Source: Metarhizobium sp964253915
GTDB taxonomy: Bacteria > Pseudomonadota > Alphaproteobacteria > Rhizobiales > Rhizobiaceae
NCBI RefSeq assembly: GCF_964253915.1
Contig: NZ_CAXUSG020000013.1
Location: 62,001 to 126,000, forward strand
Length of the DNA stretch: 64,000 nucleotides
Direction of reading: 5' to 3'
The translations under genes were made by a program, and so were the position numbers. Below the pieces are notes generated by a model. The model was not told the origin of the DNA and ran no database searches. It saw only the letters and a program-made list of their open reading frames with translations. Shown here in pieces: positions 62,780 through 64,000 of the stretch. Positions within the stretch are counted from its first letter, which is position 1; each line of letters begins with the position of its first letter.

Positions 62780-63867
62780 CAGTTCGCTCCGTCTTCGGCG
62801 GTTCGGCCGGCAAAAACTATCCGGATCTTGTAGAGGATCAACGTGTCGCAGGAGAGCACGAAGAACAGCAGCAGACCCTGGAAGACGCGGGTGACCTTGT
62901 CTGAAACGCTGAGCGTCAGCTGCACCGCCTCGCCGCCGACATAGGTCAGGGCCAGCAGCAGGCCGGCGACGATGACGCCGAGCGGATTGAGGCGCCCGAG
63001 GAACGCGACGATGATGGCGGTAAAACCGTATCCGGGGGAGATGATCGGCTGCAGCTTGTTGATCGCGCCGCTGACTTCGGCGATGCCGGCAAGCCCGGCA
63101 AGCGCGCCGGACAGAAGCATCGAGAACCAGATCATCCGGCGTGAGGAAAAGCCGGCAAAACGCCCTGCCCGCTCCGACTGGCCGAGCACGGTGATCTCAA
63201 AACCCTTGAGCGTGTAGCGCATCATCAGCCACAGCAGCAGCGCGGCGATGATGGCGAAGGCGAAACCCAGGTTGGCGCGCCCGGAGGAAATCAGTTCCGG
63301 CAGGACGGCTTCCGGCACGAAATCGCGGGTGATCGGGAAATTCAGGCCATCCGGGCTGCGCCACGGTCCGCGCACCAGCCAGTCGAGGAAGAGCTGGGCG
63401 ATATAGACCAGCATCAGGCTCGTCAGGATTTCGTTGGTGTTCATGTGCGCCTTGAGGAAGGCCGGCACGGCGGCATACAGTGCCCCGCCGATCATGCCCA
63501 TGATCATCATCAACGGCAGAAGCAGCGGCGAATGCCAGTCGTAGAAGGTGACCGGCAGGATCGAGCCCATGATGGCGCCGGCGATGAACTGGCCTTCGGC
63601 GCCGATGTTCCAGTTATTGGAGCGGTAGCAGACCGCAAGCCCGACGCCGATCAGGATCAGCGGCGCCGCCTTGATGGCGATCTCGTGCAGCGACCAGATG
63701 TCGAGAAGCGGCTCGACGAAGAAGCTGTAGAGCGCCGAAACGGGATCCTTGCCGAGCAGGGCGAACATGATGCCGCCGGCGATCACCGTCAGCACAAGCG
63801 CGATGAACGGCGACAGGATGGAGTAAAGGGTGGACGCGCCGGCGCGCTTTTCCAGTTCAATGCGCAT
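62779..63867 (-). CDS. ABC transporter permease (nucleoside/BMP type)
   Basis: This ~362-residue protein has about nine to ten helices and NWNIGAEGQFIAGAIMGS, the hallmark of the YufP/NupP type partner permease, and SSRRMIWFSMLLSGALAGLAGI. The ATG at 63867 (MRIELEKRAG) is used; it overlaps the upstream ATPase gene by 11 bp. The two permeases form the heterodimeric channel. Confidence 0.94.
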   Translation of the reverse strand: MRIELEKRAGASTLYSILSPFIALVLTVIAGGIMFALLGKDPVSALYSFFVEPLLDIWSLHEIAIKAAPLILIGVGLAVCYRSNNWNIGAEGQFIAGAIMGSILPVTFYDWHSPLLLPLMMIMGMIGGALYAAVPAFLKAHMNTNEILTSLMLVYIAQLFLDWLVRGPWRSPDGLNFPITRDFVPEAVLPELISSGRANLGFAFAIIAALLLWLMMRYTLKGFEITVLGQSERAGRFAGFSSRRMIWFSMLLSGALAGLAGIAEVSGAINKLQPIISPGYGFTAIIVAFLGRLNPLGVIVAGLLLALTYVGGEAVQLTLSVSDKVTRVFQGLLLFFVLSCDTLILYKIRIVFAGRTAEDGAN

Positions 63868-64000
63868 CCGCGGCCTCACGCTCTTCTGCCTTGCCGTGGA
63901 AACCGCCCATCAGCAGGCCGATCTTTTCACGGGTCATGCCTTCGGCCGGATAGACCGGCGACAGGCGCCCTTCGTTGATGACGGCGATCTCGGTGGCGAC
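63857..64000 (-). CDS. ABC transporter ATP-binding protein, C-terminal fragment (cut by window edge)
   Basis: Only the last 47 codons are visible: VATEIAVINEGRLSPVYPAEG, then MTREKIGLLMGG, ending EREAADAH. The phrase 'EIAVINEGRLSP' and 'EKIGLLMGG' match the end of the duplicated ATPases (YufO/NupO type) of BMP transporters. It overlaps the first permease start, so it belongs to the same operon. The rest lies beyond position 64000. Confidence 0.88.
   Translation of the reverse strand, partial: VATEIAVINEGRLSPVYPAEGMTREKIGLLMGGFHGKAEEREAADAH

Noticed and set aside
61812..62813. 333-codon alternative frame within the BMP permease
   Set aside because: The frame at 61859-62779 gives a hydrophobic permease with family motifs, while this one is Arg/Pro-rich.
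1..64000. CRISPR arrays, prophage, transposases, tRNA or rRNA genes
   Set aside because: I looked for regularly spaced repeats, integrase or transposase motifs and RNA-gene sequences and saw none; a dedicated tRNA or covariance-model scan would be the decisive check.

Overview
This window looks like chromosomal DNA of an alphaproteobacterium of the family Rhizobiaceae (Rhizobium, Agrobacterium, Neorhizobium or a close relative). The evidence is the GC-rich sequence, the core gene set (tgt-queA-coaD-gyrA, ssb/uvrA, glnB-glnA, sdhE-mfd, recG, glmU-glmS), an ExoD-like protein, an IalB-like protein, an alphaproteobacterial SOS box (GTTC-N7-GTTC), a sigma-54 promoter before glnB-glnA, and several rhizobial intergenic palindromic repeats. 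I saw no tRNA, rRNA, prophage, transposase or CRISPR array. Species-level placement is inference.

Layout. 1-7.4 kb: the 3'-truncated trpD, a PpiD-like folding factor, and small membrane or envelope genes (DUF883-like, ExoD-like, a SNase-fold protein that appears to lack catalytic residues, a TadG-like protein, a DUF1232 protein). 7.5-19.4 kb: a carbohydrate or polyol catabolic island. A leftward operon encodes an sn-glycerol-1-phosphate dehydrogenase-type enzyme, a HAD phosphatase, a GlpD-like FAD dehydrogenase, two ABC permeases, a Tat-type solute-binding protein, an SDR dehydrogenase and an ABC ATPase. A SorC/DeoR-type regulator and an FGGY kinase diverge from it. A sorbitol/xylitol-type dehydrogenase lies next to it (19.5-20.5 kb). 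The enzyme combination does not match a pathway I can name, so this is the best candidate for undescribed biology here.

20.6-31.1 kb: small stress or secreted proteins, queuosine genes (tgt, with a degenerate zinc site, and queA), a DUF606 transporter, a cytosolic plus an exported cyclophilin, coaD, a run of three small membrane-type ORFs, gyrA and marC. 31.1-40 kb: divergent ssb and uvrA sharing a LexA box, a GNAT gene overlapping uvrA, a DUF72 protein, the bifunctional NAD(P)HX repair enzyme, and the nitrogen-control pair glnB-glnA. 40-49.5 kb: a TAXI-type binding protein in an operon with a membrane-anchored coiled-coil repeat protein, two EamA transporters, hspQ, an IalB-family protein, an orphan peptide-type binding protein, a DsbA/FrnE protein and an OsmC protein.

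49.5-64 kb: sdhE-mfd (4 bp overlap), recG convergent with a DUF502 membrane protein, glmU-glmS followed by an overlapping GNAT gene, and at the right edge a BMP-family nucleoside-type ABC transporter (binding protein, two permeases, and the C-terminus of its ATPase).

Most genes are housekeeping. Operons are tight, often with 1-4 bp overlaps. Intergenic spaces carry at least three families of palindromic repeats.
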